A stretch of DNA of 64,000 bases from Apricaphanius iberus (Eukaryota; Chordata; Actinopteri; Cyprinodontiformes; Aphaniidae), in contig JAPXFQ010002811.1 in assembly GCA_028564705.1 (NCBI GenBank), forward strand, positions 806,001 through 870,000, read 5' to 3'. The notes under the pieces were generated by a model. That model saw nothing but the letters and a program-made list of their open reading frames with translations, was not told the origin of the DNA and did no database searches. Below, piece by piece: positions 1 through 11,977 of this stretch (position 1 is the stretch's first letter; each line of letters starts with the position of its first letter). The translations under genes and the position numbers were made by a program.

Positions 1-1754
1 AGATTAATTTTGGTTTTGGTTTACTCTGCTTTGCAGCTAAACTTTTATTTTGTAATGTCTCCCACCTGCTGCAACCTTCCACCTCTTCTAAAGGCCTAAC
101 CCATATGCTCAGTGTTGATATATTTTAAAAAGTCAGATTACCTACAATGTTGTCTCAATATCTCATAAATATAGTGAATGTATAATAAATTTAAATACAA
201 AGGTTTCGGGGTTTAATACATTACCTATGTTGCATGCACCTAGAAGTACAATAATGCTTGAATTAGCCGAGCCACTTTATGCTTAAGTGATCCACAACAA
301 CCCGTTGTTACAGTAACAAATTTAGCTCTTAATCTTCCCAGAGATAAAAAACAAACACCCCTGTAACAGAATTAATCTACCTAATCCAACCTCTACGTTA
401 GACTTCAGTAGAAAAGCAGAGCTGTTAGCTTTGGGCTTATTTTGTAGTTGCTTGAAGTAGAACCCGGCATCCTTTTGTTTAAAAGAATTGATAGATTTTT
501 GCTATACATAATATGAGGAAGCATGAGGGTTGTAGAAAACAAGACCATTTTCTAGCACCAACGTTTGCCATTCCTGAGGGATTTTAATCTACCTGTTGCA
601 TCTCTAACATCGATTTATGATGGAATGATTAGGAAGTTCTCCTTGGTCATTTTGGGTTAGATCTCTTGTTCTGTGGAGGAGAATCTGCAAAGTCTCACCC
701 AGACTTCTTTATCAGATCTCTTACAATAACACACCCTCAGCTCCAGTAGGTCATGCTTTCTTCATCACACTCTTCACCCTGCATGCCTTCACCTCTCAAC
801 CCCCATCAGGATTTCCCTTCTCATTGGTGGGTTGCTACTTCTGTTTCACACAGCTCCTCCCCAGCCCAGTGACGCTATCGTGGTATGTCACATGAAAGCT
901 ATTTGGTATGTAATTGGCAAGTGTCTGCAAGCCTTATACACAGCAGAACGTTACAGATAAATGAACCAGCAGTTTTTCTCAGATCAATTTGTTTGTAATG
1001 TCCAGTGTTTGACAAAATTATTGTAATTTGAACCAAGTTAAAAAATAATGTGTATGCAGGGAGCTGCCTGGGTTGCATGCATGACTCAGGTGCCCTGAAG
1101 CACAGTGCATAAGTTAAGTTTCATTCTCGTTTGTGCAAAAAAGAAAATGAACATCACAGGCATGTTTAACAGTGTGTGGATTTAGTCCTATTAAGCCAGG
1201 GGAGTACAGAGAGATAATAGGATAGAAAGAAAATCTCTGACTTCTTAATAAGGCTAGATTTCTTAATAAGGCTAGATTTAAAAGAGGATGGCCAGATTAG
1301 TCATGCCAGGAGCTCCCAGTGGGCTTTACCTGAAGTCTTTAAGCTCAAGTTATTGCTGAACATTTAGAAGGCACAATGAAAGCTTATTGGAGTTTATGTA
1401 GTGTGACGAGGAGAGTGTGTGCGCGCTTCTGTATGTGGTGACATGGACTATTGATCTCATGATGGAGCTCCTTAAATGAAACACTGACATCACTAGCTGG
1501 ATTTAGAAACGTGTGCAAGTTCATTTTCCTGCCGTATGTGTATATTTAGATGTCATCCACTTATTGATTGTTGATTTTGTGGCAGCCAAAGTGCTGTTAA
1601 ATGCACTGTTGGTTATCTTTTAGGTTTTATCCGATACTGCTGCCACACTGGTATTTTTGAAAAGGTGTCGGTGCTTAAGTGGTGCTTGAAACGGTGCTTA
1701 AAGAATGGAAAACATGCAAACTTCGTCCAAAAACCCTCTCATTTTTATTTTTAG
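1..1754. other. Non-coding stretch, no gene seen
   Basis: No conserved coding segment, RNA gene or clear transposon was recognised here. The only structure noted is a perfect 18-bp tandem duplication at 1242-1277, containing cttaataaggctagat twice. Base composition is AT-rich and similar to the introns further on. Confidence 0.6.
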
Positions 1755-2603
1755 TAGGGTTGTCAAACAATTAAACATTTTGAGCTGTCAATTAATTACC
1801 ATTCTTAAATATGACAAAAAAAAAAAAAAAAAAATTCAGTGTAAATAAAGGACAAATCCAGATGCTGTTGCTCTCTTTTATAATTAAATATAGAAAAATC
1901 AATAAATTTTTTTGTTTTGAACAAATTTGCAATGTATGTGTGATCTCATATGAAAAATAATAAATACAGGTAGAACTAACCAGCATATATGAATAAACTT
2001 AACATTTGGATATCACCAATCTGTGTTAAACATCACATAAATCAAATGTCACAGTTTACCATTTTCCCATAAGTAAACACTCAGCAGATTCTCCAGATCA
2101 TCACATCAGGAAGTGAATGCTATTATTGTGAAGATGTACACAGCTACTTTGCTAATGAGTTAGCAAGAAATTCAACTCCGAAAGCATCACTTTAACTGAA
2201 CAATGTGCATTTTTAATGCAGCGGTAACTCATTATGAAATGGACTGAAGCAATACAGTGAACCAACATGCATAAATCAACATAAATACGGTGCGTTTATA
2301 CTCTGCACTGCGCGCAGAGAGCTGACATCCCAAGTGGGCGGTAAGGAAAATTCCCACAGACAACTTATGAACTTAAAATCATATCAACCCAATATGCCAG
2401 TAATAATGTACTCGCATGTAATTTACTCACACAAACACATACACTTATGCACAACAATCTGTAGTTTGGTAGGTTAGGAAGGAGAGCTGATGTGGTGTCC
2501 TGAATTATAAACAGGGCGGTGTATTCGTTAATTGTGTTACAATGTTTTTGTTAATTCTAGGAATTAATTGACCGGTGTTAATGCTTTAATTTTGACAGAC
2601 TTA
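1755..2603. mobile_element. hAT-type non-autonomous element with 8-bp TSD
   Basis: The left end begins TAGGGTTGTCAAACAATTAA, and the reverse complement of the right end begins TAAGTCTGTCAAAATTAAAG, so the ends form an imperfect terminal inverted repeat. The flanks are ATTTTTAG (1747-1754) and ACTTTTAG (2604-2611), a 7/8 match that fits an old 8-bp hAT target-site duplication. The 849-bp interior has no transposase reading frame. Ends of the TAGGG-TGTCAA type are common in fish hAT MITEs. Superfamily assignment is inferred from the TSD length and TIR sequence. Confidence 0.65.
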
Positions 2604-2647
2604 ACTTTTAGCAGTGTGTTTGCAAAGAGATAGCCATCTTTACCCTT

Positions 2648-2929
2648 TCATTTGCTGTAAGGCATCACTCTTGGCTGATGGTATGCCCGGAATCCATAAA
2701 TGCAATGCAGATGGTGGAACACATTGGATGTGTTTCCACCCTTTGTAACCACCTTTTTTCTGCAAACTTTGCATATTGCGGTAGTTTGGTCCTCACCTGA
2801 TTTTCTGTAACCAAACCAGTTCCCATTTGTGGAGGTAGCTCCTCGCTTTAAAACAAGTTCCTCCTTAGCCTCACGCCTTCTGCCTTGCTTGCTTTCACTT
2901 CGCTCACAAACAGTGAATCGGGTGCTCAC
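2648..2929 (-). pseudogene. hAT transposase N-terminal relic with BED-type zinc finger
   Basis: The minus strand keeps a 93-codon open frame. Its centre reads like a hAT/ZBED BED finger: an aromatic start (NWFGYRKS), a CKVC pair, then TKGGNTSN and a HHLH end. This is the usual Cx2C...H spacing of BED domains in fish hAT transposases. The frame then goes into unrelated residues and stops, and no RNase-H-like catalytic core or dimerisation domain follows, so it is a truncated relic rather than a working gene. It lies 36 bp beyond the TSD of the neighbouring MITE and may come from a separate element. A domesticated ZBED gene is unlikely because nothing else of the protein is present. Confidence 0.6.
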
Positions 2930-3295
2930 AAAACTACGGCATCAACTAGACTTATCGTTATCGCAAGGAGACAATTTTTCTCCCCTATTTGATAATTATT
3001 GTTTTTCTTTCTTTTTTAAAGAGCAGTAGTTCTGTTTTTGGGGATTTGACTGCAGTGCCATGTGGTTACAGCCATATAGTTGGTGTTTATATGACTGCAT
3101 TGAGTTTTTAAATACGGTACATTTTATTATCACTATTCTTGCTCTTGTGATGAATGCTACAAATGATCCTGATAAAACTTATCCCTCATCCACAATTAGA
3201 ATCAGAGATGTTATGTTTAGAAAACCACGATGGTTATGGATATTTGCTTGGCTATTTTAAAACTATGTAATTAATATTGTTGATATGAGTGAGGC

Positions 3296-3330
<35 letters not shown>
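3296..3330. repeat. (ATT)n microsatellite
   Basis: About eleven uninterrupted ATT/TTA trinucleotides. Confidence 0.95.
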
Positions 3331-4604
3331 GCTAGTTTATAAATTTTGCAGGATTAAAGAGCAGCACAGTAAAGTGTTTACAGCATAGAGGAGGAAGAAA
3401 GTGTATTTGAACTGCATTGTCATCAGTGGTAGAATAGAAACATGACAGATCCAAAAGACAGAACCTTGTGGTATACCCTGCATATTAGTTGTGTGGCATC
3501 AGATATTATCTGATTTGTAAGAAAAGCTGAAGCTCCTGTTTCTAAAATGCTTTTGATGGATCTGTCAAGATGGAAAAATGTTCTTGCACAAGCACGGATT
3601 CACATTTGATTGAACTTAATGATTAAGATACTCAAAATGCTTCCTAAATAAGGTTTTCCCCCCTAACCAGGTGCAAAGCACACAGCGGGGATAATGATAG
3701 TTCTCCAAGTACATGGAAAATAGCCGAGTAATAGAAAGAGGTTTGTGAACAAGCATCCTTTTTCCAAACTAGTTAAAATGTTAGTTTTGCAGCTTAATTA
3801 AGGAAGTTAACAAAGTATTATACAATAATGCTTTTTGGTATCAAGTTTTAAATGTTTTTGACTGCAGCTGGTGACAAATGGAGCTTTGATTATCATTTCT
3901 GCTTTGCATGAAGAAAAAATGCATTGTTCGGGGGGGAGCATGCTCTGAAGCTTGATCCTATAAACGTTGCTGCTAGCCAGAACTTGGACCAAAAACAAAT
4001 CACAAGTTTCCAGATGTCACCAAGGGACGTGGAGAGAGATAGGAGAGTTTTTGACTTAATCTAGCTCAATGTAATCACTCATGACACAGACAGCTGAAGG
4101 TAGTAAGGATGTGTGTGGGGTAGTATATTGCATAAGGTTACACACATTAGTGGTGGTCTAGTGGTCTGCAGCTCTATTTCCTGTGTTCACTGCTCTCTGT
4201 AAACAGGAAGTAAATCTCTGTCTTTCCGTCTGTAAACTCCGTCCTTTCATCTGTCTTCTGACTGTCCTTTGTTCCCTCATTCTTCCTCGTCCTCTCCTGC
4301 CTCCATTTGCTGGAGCATACTGTAAATCTACTCACCTAGAAGCACCCAGTAAATGTATTTACCATGCAAAGTATTGCTGCAGCTTATTAGGAAAGCATAC
4401 AACTGAGTTTTTGTCCTTGGTAAAGCAACAACAGTATCAGTTGTGATAAAACTCAAATTTTTTCTTGCCCCATCTGTTTCTCTTCTGTCATTGTAATGCT
4501 GGTAACACTATCTGTGTGCTTTAGCATCTCAAATGCTATCATCTAAATTATGTGTGGGAAGCTATAGAAGTGAGACTCTGTCTAAGTATGTGTGTTTTTT
4601 TTAT
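3331..4604. other. Non-coding stretch, nothing recognised
   Basis: AT-rich sequence with only short chance reading frames and no recognisable transposon ends or coding similarity. Confidence 0.5.
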
Positions 4605-4651
4605 AGTAGTGTGTATGTGTGTGCGTGTGTGTGTATACATAAAAAACATTC

Positions 4652-4702
<51 letters not shown>
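4605..4702. repeat. Compound GT / CATA / TA microsatellite
   Basis: A run of GT and GTGC repeats is followed by CATA repeats and about eighteen TA dinucleotides ending near 4700. The short reading frames across it on both strands are low-complexity artefacts. Confidence 0.95.
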
Positions 4703-4704
<2 letters not shown>

Positions 4705-4860
4705 GAGTCGATGGGTATTTTGAATTTTATTGTCATTTTTTAAGCTATTTAACATTCTATTCCAGACAATAAGCAACTATGTTGGACATCAGTAAATAAT
4801 GACATACTCTTCTGGGATAACATCCTTTTCAAATTCGGAATCGACAAATATAGGGTGGCA

Positions 4861-5780
4861 ATGCAATTTTATTTGTATAGCGCACTTTCAACACAAGGCA
4901 ATTCAAGGTTCTTTACATGATTAGAAGAATTTGACAAATTAAAACATAGAATCACTAAAATAAATCTTAAACGAACATTTATAAAAGACAATTTATGTAA
5001 TTAAAAGAAAAGAAAACATTTAGTGATTATGGCATAAATATGTAAAATTATGAAAATTTAAACAGAAAAATGTAACAGTAATTAAAAAGAATGAATGCAA
5101 AAGTTGTATCAGTTACTCATAAGCAAGTCTAAATAGATAATTTTTAACTTTTGATTTGAAATGATTCAGTGTCTCTGCAGTTTTTTATTCATCTGGGAGT
5201 TTGTTCCAGATATGAGGAGCATAGAAACTGAAAGCTGCTTCTCCATGTTTGGTTCTGACCCAGCTCTCTAAACGTTACAGTAATAAATCAGGATCAATGG
5301 TGTCAAATGCCGCACTGAGGTCTAATAGTACCAGTACTGTGGTTTTACCACAGTCAGTATTTGTACGGATGTCATTGAAGACTTTGTAGAGGGCTGTCTC
5401 TGTACTGTGGTGCCTACGAAAACCAGACTGATAAATATCAAAGCGATTGTTCATTGTTAGGAAGCTGTTTAACTGCTGGAACACAGCTTTTTCAATAATT
5501 TTACCGTTAAATAGGAGATTAGAGATTGGTCTGTAGTTTAGGTTCTAGGTTCTCCTTTTTTAGTATTGGCTTGATAACTGCTGTTTTTAAAGCTTGGGGG
5601 AAAAACACCTGTTAGGAGGGATGTGTTAACCATTTTGATCATCTCCGCTCTGATGGTTGGGAGCAGTTTTTTAAGAAAACGTGTTGGTAAGATATCCAAG
5701 CAGCAGGTGGCAGAGCTTAGTTTGTCAATAATTTTATCAAAGCTCGAGGGATTTAGAGGGTGTAAAGGTCTCTTTTCAGA
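4861..5780 (-). mobile_element. L2-like LINE fragment, internally deleted
   Basis: On the minus strand, from 5780 down, the translation resembles the reverse transcriptase of fish L2/CR1-group LINEs: a stretch with LPTRFLKKLLPTIR and NTSLLTGVFPPSFK, a frame break, then [15 protein letters not shown] and the palm segment [15 protein letters not shown] with its first catalytic aspartate region. At about 5275 it jumps directly to the far C-terminus (KHGEAAFSFYAPHIWNKLPD, later FKSKVKNYLFRLAY), so the second half of the palm with the YxDD region and the thumb is missing. It ends at 4861 in a 3' tail of the type common at LINE ends in fish. It is 5'-truncated, contains stops and frameshifts, and is inactive. 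The exact clade name is not certain. Confidence 0.8.
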
Positions 5781-8479
5781 AGTACAGTTTAAGAAAAAAG
5801 AATGTGCTGGTTAACTTTCAACTTATTTTCTCTTTATTGGCTCTTTTCACTAATTGCCTGGTGAATTACGGAAAAAAATCTGATCTTTCTATTTTATTTT
5901 TAAGCATATAGATTGATGTACTTTTTTTGAATGGAATAAAAATCAGATAATCTTTGTGGACAGGTACTTTAATCCATCGGTAAGAATATTGTAAGTCCTT
6001 CATCATCTTTTGGTTCAAAACTATTTCCTTCATATGTTCATGAACCTGCAACATATTTTTTACTCCTATGTTTATAGGAATAAGAATAGGTCAATATCAA
6101 CAGAGCTAAAAGAAAATCTAGAAGTTCTGTATCGATCAGGAGACACTCATCGGAGCATCTTCAATTTAGTTCCTACAAGAGATATAAGACAGAAGTTACA
6201 AATGAATAAGAACAATAGTTAAGTGATGCTTTTTGTTTTGTCATTTTACCCCTTGTGTGATAACTTTAAAATTGTGTCAAAAACCTTTTTTCATTATCTT
6301 TTAAGTGTAAGCTGCCACATATCCATAAAAATCTCTGGTTAGATGTGTCACACTGTATCATATAGATTGTGCATCAGGCTCATGTGATGCATGTGTATCA
6401 CATGGAACTCAGTCAATTATGAGCTAACTGTGTCCAGAAACAGGTGGTGAGGACCATCATGCCAGGTCAGGTGGGATTTTACAGAATGCTTTCATGTGAC
6501 TGATTTCACATTTAAATGATTTTTTTTTTTTTTTTTTTTTTACAAATCTATTATGGGATATCCACTGAGACAGAACCAGCTGCTTCATGCGTGTTTTCTT
6601 CACACTCTATTCCTGGTATTCCTGTTTTTCAGACTTGGGCTTCCCCTGGAAATCTGTCAGAAATGGTGAGCTATGACTGGAGTTGCCTGTAATGGTGGTG
6701 TTGTCATCTTTTGTTGCCTTTCCTCCAAGGTCTGTTTAGCATTACTTTAAGTTGTGTGTGTGTGTGTGTGTGTTGCTGGTACATGGCCTGCAAGACCTTT
6801 CATTTCTCCAGAACGGTAGGTGCTAGGGGTTAGACAGAGCAGGAGGCTGAAAATATGACAGAAAAAAAAGAAAAGAAAAAGGAACCAGTTGGACCAGGGT
6901 TGGCATGGCTCTGTTTGTTGTCACTGATACAAAAGATGCCATCTTTGGACTCCCTCTGTTACAACATAAGCTACAAATGGAGTCACTCACATAACACGTA
7001 CAGAGACCCTGGCGGGGAACCAAGCTCACATACAAATGCAAACAGTTCACTGCTCAGAGAACATAAAGCTTCAATAGATTTGTCGCCAATATCTCCTGTG
7101 GCTTTTTTCTGGAGAACAGTTTCGGGCTTGAACTTGGCTTTTTGGTTACAGAGTGCTCACTCTGAACTCGATGAATTGTTAAAGATTCATTTGACTACCG
7201 GTTTGGGTTTCATTCCACCTGCGGTACCTTTTGAGATTGTCCAGTACAAAAGTCTCTGTTCTGATCCAGGCAGGCTTTTTAGCACCTGTACATGTACATG
7301 CCGGTTATTTCTAAAAGTGCTAATAGTACTGAAGCATGCTTAAACTTAAGTCCAAGATTTTATTTTATTTTTTGGATACAGAAGAAATCATTTTGCAATG
7401 AACCCCTCATCATTACTGCATCTGTTTTTCTGCCTCAGTCGTTGTTCTCTTGGATTTATGACAGGAACTACGTAGACCCAGACGGAATGAAAAAAAGGGC
7501 TGAGTGGGAGAGGAAACTGTTGGACCTTTGGATTGTTAATAGGGACCGTTATGTAGAACCAAGCTAGAAGCAAGAGTAGGGAGTGATTAGGGGCCAGACT
7601 TTCGGCTAACATATTTAACTTGTTAGTGCATAGCTGAGCACTACTGAATGAAAGAGAAGTGAGGAGAGGAAGAAAAAAAAGCAAAGACTGAAAAATACAG
7701 ATCAAAAAGACAGTTTTAGTTCAACTTTTTCTTTGATTAAATGTCAAGTTATTTGAGGGCTGGACAAAGTTTCCCCTCATGATTTTCATTATAGCCCATC
7801 AGGTAGCTTTATACAACAGTCATTACTTGTGCCAAACGAATCATTAACGCAGACCCAGGCAGCTCCGTCACCCATCCCTCTCTCCTTTCAAACCACAAAA
7901 AGGAGCAAATGCAACAGAATTTGATGATGGTCCCTAATTGAACCAAAGACTGAATGTCTGTCAAATGTTCCCGGAAAAATGTCGTAGTAGCTCTGGTAAA
8001 TGTTGTGTTCCATTTTGAACCGATGCTCGACGCACTAAAAGACCTAAAGTAAGCAATAATAAACCAAATTAAATACTATGGTCAATTGTTTTAAACAGGA
8101 CTTCCTTCCTCCGGCTCGCTGCAAAGCACTGTTACAAGATACACGGGAAACGTGTGCTTTGCGCTGCTAACAACACCAACGGCTTTTTAAATGTCCACCC
8201 GGTTCTCAGAAGGGAAAAATTCTTTAAAAAATACAAGTGGTGGTGGACAGACCTGCGGGCTTCAGCTCCCAGTGACTGGATTGGGCATTCTGCTATAGGT
8301 GAGTAGCTAGTTAGCTTTAGCTTTAACAGCTAAACAGATTTAGAATCATCTTAATTGAAAAAGTAAACCATAGGTTACAGCCATTAATATAATAAAGTGT
8401 CATAAAGTGCTTAAAAGATTGAAAATCATCAAGAGATGTCTTCAATTTACTAACATAATAAAAAAATATATAGGCTATG
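5781..8479. other. Non-coding stretch, nothing recognised
   Basis: Contains a poly-T run at about 6522-6541 and a (GT)n run near 6756-6774. A 162-codon open frame at 6855-7343 and a 91-codon frame at 7292-7567 show no recognisable domain and look like chance frames. No splice-supported exon was identified. Confidence 0.45.
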
Positions 8480-8749
8480 ATTTTATGGTTAATAACATTT
8501 CTTTGTGTTTACTGATGTCACTCAGGTCTCTTGATTTGTATGTGTCTTAAAAACTTATTCACGATTTAAAAAAATTGTTGTGAAAAATGACTTAGATTAA
8601 TTCAACATTAGTTAATTGAAAAATAACAAAATGACCAAGGAGGCGCTCAAAATACCTTTTCTACATTTTATGATAATTATCAATGATTATCAATCAATAT
8701 GACTATTCCCCTTATCGATAAGCTCTTTCTCTATATCGTCCAGCCCTAG
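8480..8749. repeat. MITE remnant ending in a CCAGCCCTA terminus
   Basis: AT-rich sequence leads into a terminus reading tatcgtccagcccta at about 8735-8749. This is a common right end of fish hAT-like MITEs, whose left end normally begins TAGGGCTGG. No matching left end is visible, so the start given is approximate and the element is probably truncated. Confidence 0.35.
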
Positions 8750-8889
8750 CTTATTCTATTCTATATCTTTGTCTCATGATCTGCTGGGGACACTGTTGAT
8801 GATGATGAGTTTTGTGATGAAGGTGTGTACCTGAGTTAGTAGTGGGGAAAGGTCTAAGGTAGAAGTTATATAAATTTAGCCAAGGATAG

Positions 8890-9447
8890 AGTTTGTGACT
8901 ATACCGCCCTACCGTGGTTACACATTTTTATATCAAGTTGTACCGACATACTTCAGGTACGCAAGCACGATAAATACTGATGTTCAGTGTTTGTTTTTAC
9001 TCTAGATTTTTCAAGTTTAAAAATGATTGTTTTTGTTGAGTGGAAAAGAAACCTGATGAAATTGAAGCATTTTCAATTAAAATCTGTGCAGGTTTCTTGT
9101 GCAGTAATACATTAATAAATAAGTAACCAGGAAAACCGAGGATTTTAACTTTAACTTTTGTCACAACATTTAGCTTTTATTTGAGTTTAAAGATCTTAAT
9201 ATTTATATTGTGAGAATTGTTGTGTTGCATTATTTTATAAAAAGATTTGAATGTTTTTGAAGTACGTTTTGCACAATAAATTTTCTTTCAACTGGGTTTT
9301 TAACTTTTGAAGTTGTTCTGCTGCAATTTATCTGGGAAGCGATAATGTTCATAAGCAGTCATTTTGACATAAAAAAATATGAATGTATTGCAATACGTAT
9401 CATTACCGCACTTACTTTAGATTATATCTGAATATATCGCCCAGCCC
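8890..9447. repeat. MITE-like repeat ending in CGCCCAGCCCTA
   Basis: The terminus atatcgcccagcccta at about 9432-9447 is a typical fish MITE end and is preceded by several hundred bases of AT-rich sequence without a gene. It shares its terminal motif with the element ending at 8749. The left boundary is a guess. Confidence 0.4.
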
Positions 9448-10671
9448 TACAGTCTTCTTTTATTGCTCTTTGTGCTTGTTGTGACATTTAGATCTCCTAC
9501 AGCATGAGATAAGTTAAAAATGAGGACAGGAAGAAGTTTACACTGCAGACTAAGCAAAGACACAGATAATTTGCTATTTGCGCTGCAGTGTTGTGGAGGT
9601 TTACTTTGTGTCTGTCATGGGAATTCAAGGAGTATTTTTAGAAGCTTTTACTCATTTTCCTCCAATTTGCAGATGGATTATGTTTAACTTGTTTGCTGTG
9701 AAGGTTTCTACAGAAAACACGGCCAAGAAGAAAGGCACATTACAATGCATGTTTGAGTAAAAAGACAAAGTTAGATGAGAAGTGATGAATCACCCAGGAT
9801 AAAACAGACTGACACCTTTGGTGGTCAGAATCCATCATGAGCTGATGCAAACCTGCACTGCAGCACATCCTTCTCGCCACCACTAACGCAGGAGTGTGTA
9901 GACTGGCAGGAAGAGATTTATGGTGCAGCTGCTGTTGCAATGCAAAGCTAACACACTCGTACTGTATTCAGAAAGGCAGTATGAAGTCCCAGGGGACCAG
10001 GATCAAGACTTGGCTTTAAAGTAGGCCGAAGGCCAGCATTAAGGCTACAGAGATGCACATACACAAAAACCCATGCTGAATCATTTTCACTCTCATCTCA
10101 TCTCAGTGGATTTTACCAAAATAGCAGATTAATCCGGTGAAGTGAGCAGCTCTGGGAATTTATCAGGCGTCTATCCATATTTCTGTCTACCACTACCTCC
10201 TTTTTGACATTCAGTACGCATTTTTCTTCTCCGTCTCAAAGCCTTTGAAATGTCACCTGTTTGATTTGACCTTTGGATGCTTGTAGAACGATTGAGGATG
10301 ATACTTTTATGGGATGACAGCAAGTTCAACTGGCAATTTATGACGATCCAAAGTTCAATATTCAAACATGTTGAGGGAAAGATGATGGACGTAACTCGGA
10401 AGTGGCAGTATGATTGGAAGCGTAGTTGGGGATATCGAGACTAGTTTCGCTATAGTGTGAGGTGAATGAGTGCTGTTGTAGTTTGTGCACGCTTAGGAAA
10501 TCTGTGGCTGTTTTTAAAGTGAAGGGTGTGGTTTGTGGGACTGTAAGGGTGACGAGAACATTTTGCAGAATTGCTGTCACCAGAAACTGTTTCGTAATCT
10601 TTCAGGAATGTTACGTCTCTTATGGAGAAACAGATGTTTATTTTCTGTTTGCCTCTGTTTTGTTGTTTAAG
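9448..10671. other. Non-coding stretch before the candidate leader exon
   Basis: No repeat or coding segment was recognised. It ends in a long pyrimidine-rich tract (about 10639-10669) and AG at 10670-10671, which reads as a splice acceptor for the next feature. No CpG-island-like promoter is evident, so the galnt1 transcription start may lie upstream of the window. Confidence 0.4.
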
Positions 10672-10785
10672 GAGCATGTTTGAGTGACACATAAAGGAGG
10701 AAGTTGGATCCGTGAGGCTCCGGCCCTCTCTGCCGGTGGAGCACCCTGCACATCTGGCCAGCGACCCCTGCAGTCACTAGGAAAG
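10672..10785 (+). other. galnt1: Candidate galnt1 5' untranslated exon
   Basis: A GC-rich block of about 114 nt stands out from AT-rich surroundings. It is bounded by a strong acceptor (pyrimidine tract then TTTAAG) and a near-consensus donor AAAG|gtaagg at 10786. The galnt1 start codon at 28382 is only one base behind its own acceptor, so an upstream leader exon is required. Joining this exon gives AAAGG-ATG, with A at -3, a favourable start context. It contains one upstream ATG at 10676 that opens a three-codon ORF ending TGA at 10687. Assignment rests on splice signals and composition only; a different leader exon or extra upstream exons are possible. Confidence 0.5.
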
Positions 10786-11089
10786 GTAAGGGCTTAAACA
10801 TAACTTAGAAACATTCTTTGCACTGTGGTGTACACTGAGAGACATTTTCAGCAGCAGCCTATGATTATGAGCAGAGGTAAAAGTAGTTATGATTATTATT
10901 ATTATTCAGAATTAGAATTAATATAACTACATGATCATCTGAGTATTACGGAGGATGTTTGAGACTTGAGGTTTAGATATCTATACTAGTTAGAAAAGTC
11001 CTCAAATCCACTGCTCCCATACAGCAAATTATCATTTATCAAATGTTGGTCCATGCACCAAAAACTGAAATGCGGAACACCATAGTAAT

Positions 11090-11180
11090 TAAAAACCATG
11101 ACATCGACAAACACATTTATTATCGATAATTATGGTTGTCGACATTGATGGACGAATCGACTAATCATGGCAGCCCTACT
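11090..11180. repeat. MITE terminus fragment
   Basis: Sequence of the form tcgactaatcatggcagcccta at about 11157-11178, preceded by several ATCGA/TCGAT motifs, matches the style of right ends of fish hAT-like MITEs. The left end was not found. Confidence 0.4.
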
Positions 11181-11330
11181 CCAGTCATAAATTGGGATAT
11201 TTAACATGCTGGATTGCCTTGGTCGCAGCGGGTGTGGTGTGTTTTTGAGGACATGCGAGCATGCAGCCTGTTGAATGTGACGTGTAGTTGATCAGAAATC
11301 AAGGTGATGGGCAATGATACCCAATCGAAA

Positions 11331-11630
11331 GCCTAGTTTATACTTCCCCGTTAGGGTAGGTGCAGAGACATGCAGCACCACCATCCATTGATGCAGGAGC
11401 GTTCCGTCACTCACGCAAACACAGATGGGGTAAATTCAAATTTTTTAACCATCCGTTGAATGCAACAGTGAGTGTATGTCTGTGATTGGTCAGCCCAACA
11501 TCAACTCAAGGCCATTTCACCACAATTAAGCTCTATAGTCAATATTATCAGTAGTCAGTAGAGCCTTTGGGCACTATATGCTTTATATTGGAAGGGCAGT
11601 TTATCTAATAAGGTCTTTTGTTAAAATATC
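11331..11630. repeat. Harbinger-like MITE, 5' half (copy A)
   Basis: It starts gcctagtttatacttc and is collinear for about 300 bp with the complete element at 30391-30939. Shared blocks include tccgtcac, ctgtgattggtcagc, ctctatagtc, atcagtagtca and cagtttatct...ggtcttttg. The right terminal inverted repeat (agaagtataaactag) is absent, so this copy is truncated. Similarity ends just where the 145-bp tandem duplication begins. Confidence 0.65.
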
Positions 11631-11920
11631 TCTGTCGTTAACAAAAAAGATCTGACGACGGCGTGTGAATGAGCATGCGCTGAGCTGTCTAATTTCTGTG
11701 GAAAAATGTAAACAAACACCACGTTGTCCACGCGTCCTCTCCCTCATATTTTTTTTCTGTTGACTTACATTTTTCTCTGTCGTTAACAAAAAAGATCTGA
11801 CGACGGCGTGTGAATGAGCATGCGCTGAGCTGTCTAATTTCTGTGGAAAAATGTAAACAAACACCACGTTGTCCACGCGTCCTCTCCCTCATATTTTTTT
11901 TCTGTTGACTTACATTTTTC
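11631..11920. repeat. Identical 145-bp tandem duplication
   Basis: The unit 11631-11775 is repeated at 11776-11920 with no difference found on reading, including an eight-T run in each copy. A few bases of similarity continue into a third, immediately diverging unit (tccgtta). The unit contains agatctgacgacggcgtgtg and ttgtccacgcgtcc and has no coding capacity. Identity across 145 bp suggests a recent duplication or an assembly artefact. Confidence 0.9.
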
Positions 11921-11977
11921 TCCGTTATGGAGCTTCTACGCATGTTTTCTTGTATGCTTTTGCGGGTCGGTTTAACA

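Noticed and set aside
6855..7567. Open frames of 162 and 91 codons as a possible gene
   Set aside because: No recognisable domain, starts in a poly-A/lysine stretch, no paired splice sites, no similarity to a known family.
11601..11943. Overlapping minus-strand frames with repeated peptide
   Set aside because: The repetition comes from the 145-bp tandem duplication; no coding features.
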